From assembly GCA_900752425.1 (NCBI GenBank), contig CAADVE010000103.1, positions 1-7,682 on the forward strand: DNA of 7,682 nucleotides, given 5' to 3'. The notes beneath the pieces were generated by a model. The model searched no databases, was not told the origin of the DNA, and saw only the letters and a program-made list of their open reading frames with translations. Source of the stretch: an uncultured Collinsella sp. Its GTDB lineage: Bacteria > Actinomycetota > Coriobacteriia > Coriobacteriales > Coriobacteriaceae. This document shows, one piece after another, positions 6,532 to 7,682 of the stretch (position 1 is the stretch's first letter; each line of letters starts with the position of its first letter). The position numbers and the translations under genes are program-made.

Positions 6532-7551
6532 CTATCCCAACTGGAAGAACAGGGCAAGGCCAACGGCACCAAAGGCCGCAGCGATAATCCAAAAACGGAT
6601 GACGACCTTGGTCTCGGCCCAGCCCTTCTTTTCGAAATGATGATGGATGGGCGCCATAAGGAAGACGCGCTTGTGCGTAAAGTGGAAGTAGACAACCTGA
6701 ATCATGACCGACAGGGTCTCAACGATAAACAGGCCGCCGATGATGAGGGAGACGACCTCGGTGTTGGTCATGATGGACGTGCAGGCAAACGCGGCGCCCA
6801 GGGCAAGCGAGCCGGTATCGCCCATAAAGATGCTCGCCGGATAGCAGTTGAACCACAGAAAGCCCAAGCAGGCACCGGCACACGCGGCGCAGAAGATGGA
6901 CAGGTTCACGTCTCCGTGCAAAAACGCCATGGCAGCCATGGCGAGCATGGCAATCATAGAGGTGCCGCCAGCAAGACCATCAAGGCCATCGGTCAGGTTC
7001 ACTGCATTAGAAAGACCAGCAATCATCAGCCAGCAAAAGACAATGTAGAGCCACGGGAACGAAAGGCCGAAGATGGTGGTCGAAAGAACACCGAGGTCGA
7101 TCGTCAACCCACCGGGAAAACAAATCTCGGGGGCGACGCCGCACCAGTTAACGGCAAGTACCGTAAAGGTGACACAGATAATGGTTAGGCCGATCATCTT
7201 GGCATGGGGCGTCAGACCGAGCGAGCGCCCATGCGTAACGGAGGTCAGGTCGTCGATCAGGCCCAGCACGCCGGTCGCCAGCGTGGCGAGCAGCACGAGC
7301 ACGAGCTCGGTGGTGAGCTTGCCCATCAGCAGACAGGTCAGCGAGATCGCGACGAGGATGACAACGCCACCCATGGTGGGCGTTCCCTGCTTAACCAAAT
7401 GACGCTTGGGGCCGTCGGCACGAACCTGCTGGCCGATACCCTCGACCTTGAGCAGCTTGATCCACCACGGCATAAGCAGCAACGCAATGGCGGCAGCGAT
7501 GCCAAGTCCCAAAAAGGCCTGATACGTAGGATACGAGGGATTGCCGAACAT
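6532..7551 (-). CDS. mraY: Phospho-N-acetylmuramoyl-pentapeptide transferase (MraY)
   Basis: MraY is the integral membrane enzyme that transfers phospho-MurNAc-pentapeptide from UDP to undecaprenyl phosphate, giving lipid I. The 339-residue product has about ten hydrophobic segments, the first near 13-34 and the last near 316-338. Family motifs are GTPTMGG (56-62), LIDDL with Asp100-Asp101 (98-102), NAVNLTDGLDGLAGG (182-196) with the catalytic-loop aspartates, PASIFMGDTGSLALG (238-252), and the cytoplasmic PIHHHFEKKGW (301-311) that separates MraY from WecA-type relatives. The DDxxK motif usual in the family reads DDLTS, so Ser104 replaces the lysine. One helix (219-231) contains three cysteines. 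The ATG start lies 3 nt after the murF stop with no well-spaced ribosome binding site, suggesting coupling to murF. Identity is secure. Confidence 0.97.
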   Translation of the reverse strand: MFGNPSYPTYQAFLGLGIAAAIALLLMPWWIKLLKVEGIGQQVRADGPKRHLVKQGTPTMGGVVILVAISLTCLLMGKLTTELVLVLLATLATGVLGLIDDLTSVTHGRSLGLTPHAKMIGLTIICVTFTVLAVNWCGVAPEICFPGGLTIDLGVLSTTIFGLSFPWLYIVFCWLMIAGLSNAVNLTDGLDGLAGGTSMIAMLAMAAMAFLHGDVNLSIFCAACAGACLGFLWFNCYPASIFMGDTGSLALGAAFACTSIMTNTEVVSLIIGGLFIVETLSVMIQVVYFHFTHKRVFLMAPIHHHFEKKGWAETKVVIRFWIIAAAFGAVGLALFFQLG

Positions 7552-7554
7552 GGG

Positions 7555-7682
7555 CTAGCACACACCTTCCACAAAGCGGTCGAGCTCAACAAAGCGGGAA
7601 CCCTTGACCAGTACAACATCATGTTTTTCAAGCGCGCCGCCCATGCGGTCGAGCACCTGCTGATAATCGGAGAACACCTGGA
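7555..7682 (-). CDS. murF: UDP-N-acetylmuramoyl-tripeptide--D-alanyl-D-alanine ligase (MurF), C-terminal fragment
   Basis: Reading the minus strand in from the window edge gives 41 codons and a TAG stop at 7555-7557. The peptide runs QVFSDYQQVL at its start, then DVVLVKGSRFVELDRFVEG near the end. The VLVKGSR stretch followed by a conserved acidic and basic tail is typical of the end of the MurF C-terminal domain. MurF adds D-Ala-D-Ala to the UDP-MurNAc tripeptide, and the position directly before mraY is its usual dcw place. The fragment is cut by the window edge, not broken; the rest, including the P-loop, lies outside. The stop codon is 3 nt from the mraY start. Confidence 0.9.
   Translation of the reverse strand, partial: QVFSDYQQVLDRMGGALEKHDVVLVKGSRFVELDRFVEGVC

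Noticed and set aside
6926..6942. Two copies of the palindrome GCCATGGC with a 9-bp period
   Set aside because: They lie within mraY and encode the Ala-Met repeat of a membrane helix, so codon choice in a low-complexity hydrophobic segment explains them.
5437..7188. A 583-codon open frame on the plus strand across murD and mraY
   Set aside because: It uses exactly the complementary codon triplets of murD and mraY, which happen to share a frame across their 9-nt spacer. Stops on that strand need TTA, CTA or TCA in the real genes, and these are avoided in this GC-rich genome. The translation has no recognisable domain and is rich in Arg, Gly, Asp and His, as expected of an antisense shadow.
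1..7682. A previously undescribed biological system
   Set aside because: All seven genes belong to well-known cell wall families in a standard order, and no unexplained coding region, RNA gene, mobile element or repeat array remains.

Overview
The window is a stretch of the division and cell wall (dcw) gene cluster. Every gene lies on the minus strand, so transcription runs from high to low coordinates. In that order it holds the 3' end of murF, then complete mraY, murD, ftsW, murG, murC and murB. These genes cover nearly all of the window. The only noncoding stretches are a 97-nt gap between murG and murC, a few short spacers, and 48 nt after murB that contain a hairpin.

The DNA is GC-rich, one or two genes probably use GTG starts, and the rare codons TTA, CTA and TCA are so scarce that long open frames appear on the antisense strand. 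MurG carries the GGTAGH form of its first glycine loop, which I associate with Actinomycetota. Together with murB directly behind murC and the general character of the proteins, this suggests a gut-type member of the Coriobacteriia, perhaps Collinsella-like. That placement is an inference from protein character and was not checked by any search.

The genes form an assembly line for lipid II and septal wall. MurB completes UDP-MurNAc, MurC adds L-Ala, MurD adds D-Glu, and MurF adds D-Ala-D-Ala after a diamino-acid step whose gene, murE, is presumably upstream. MraY moves the pentapeptide precursor to undecaprenyl phosphate, MurG adds GlcNAc to give lipid II, and FtsW polymerises lipid II at the septum. 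Spacing from murF to murG is tight: gaps of 3, 9 and 8 nt, then an 11-nt overlap. This points to one translationally coupled operon. The murG-murC gap is the one place where a new transcript or regulatory step could enter.

I found no mobile element, CRISPR array, tRNA, rRNA or unfamiliar gene, and no credible undescribed system. The points worth a second look are modest: a repeated short motif in the long charged C-terminal tail of FtsW, a serine where MraY normally has the lysine of its DDxxK motif, a small direct repeat in the murG-murC gap, and a hairpin just after murB.
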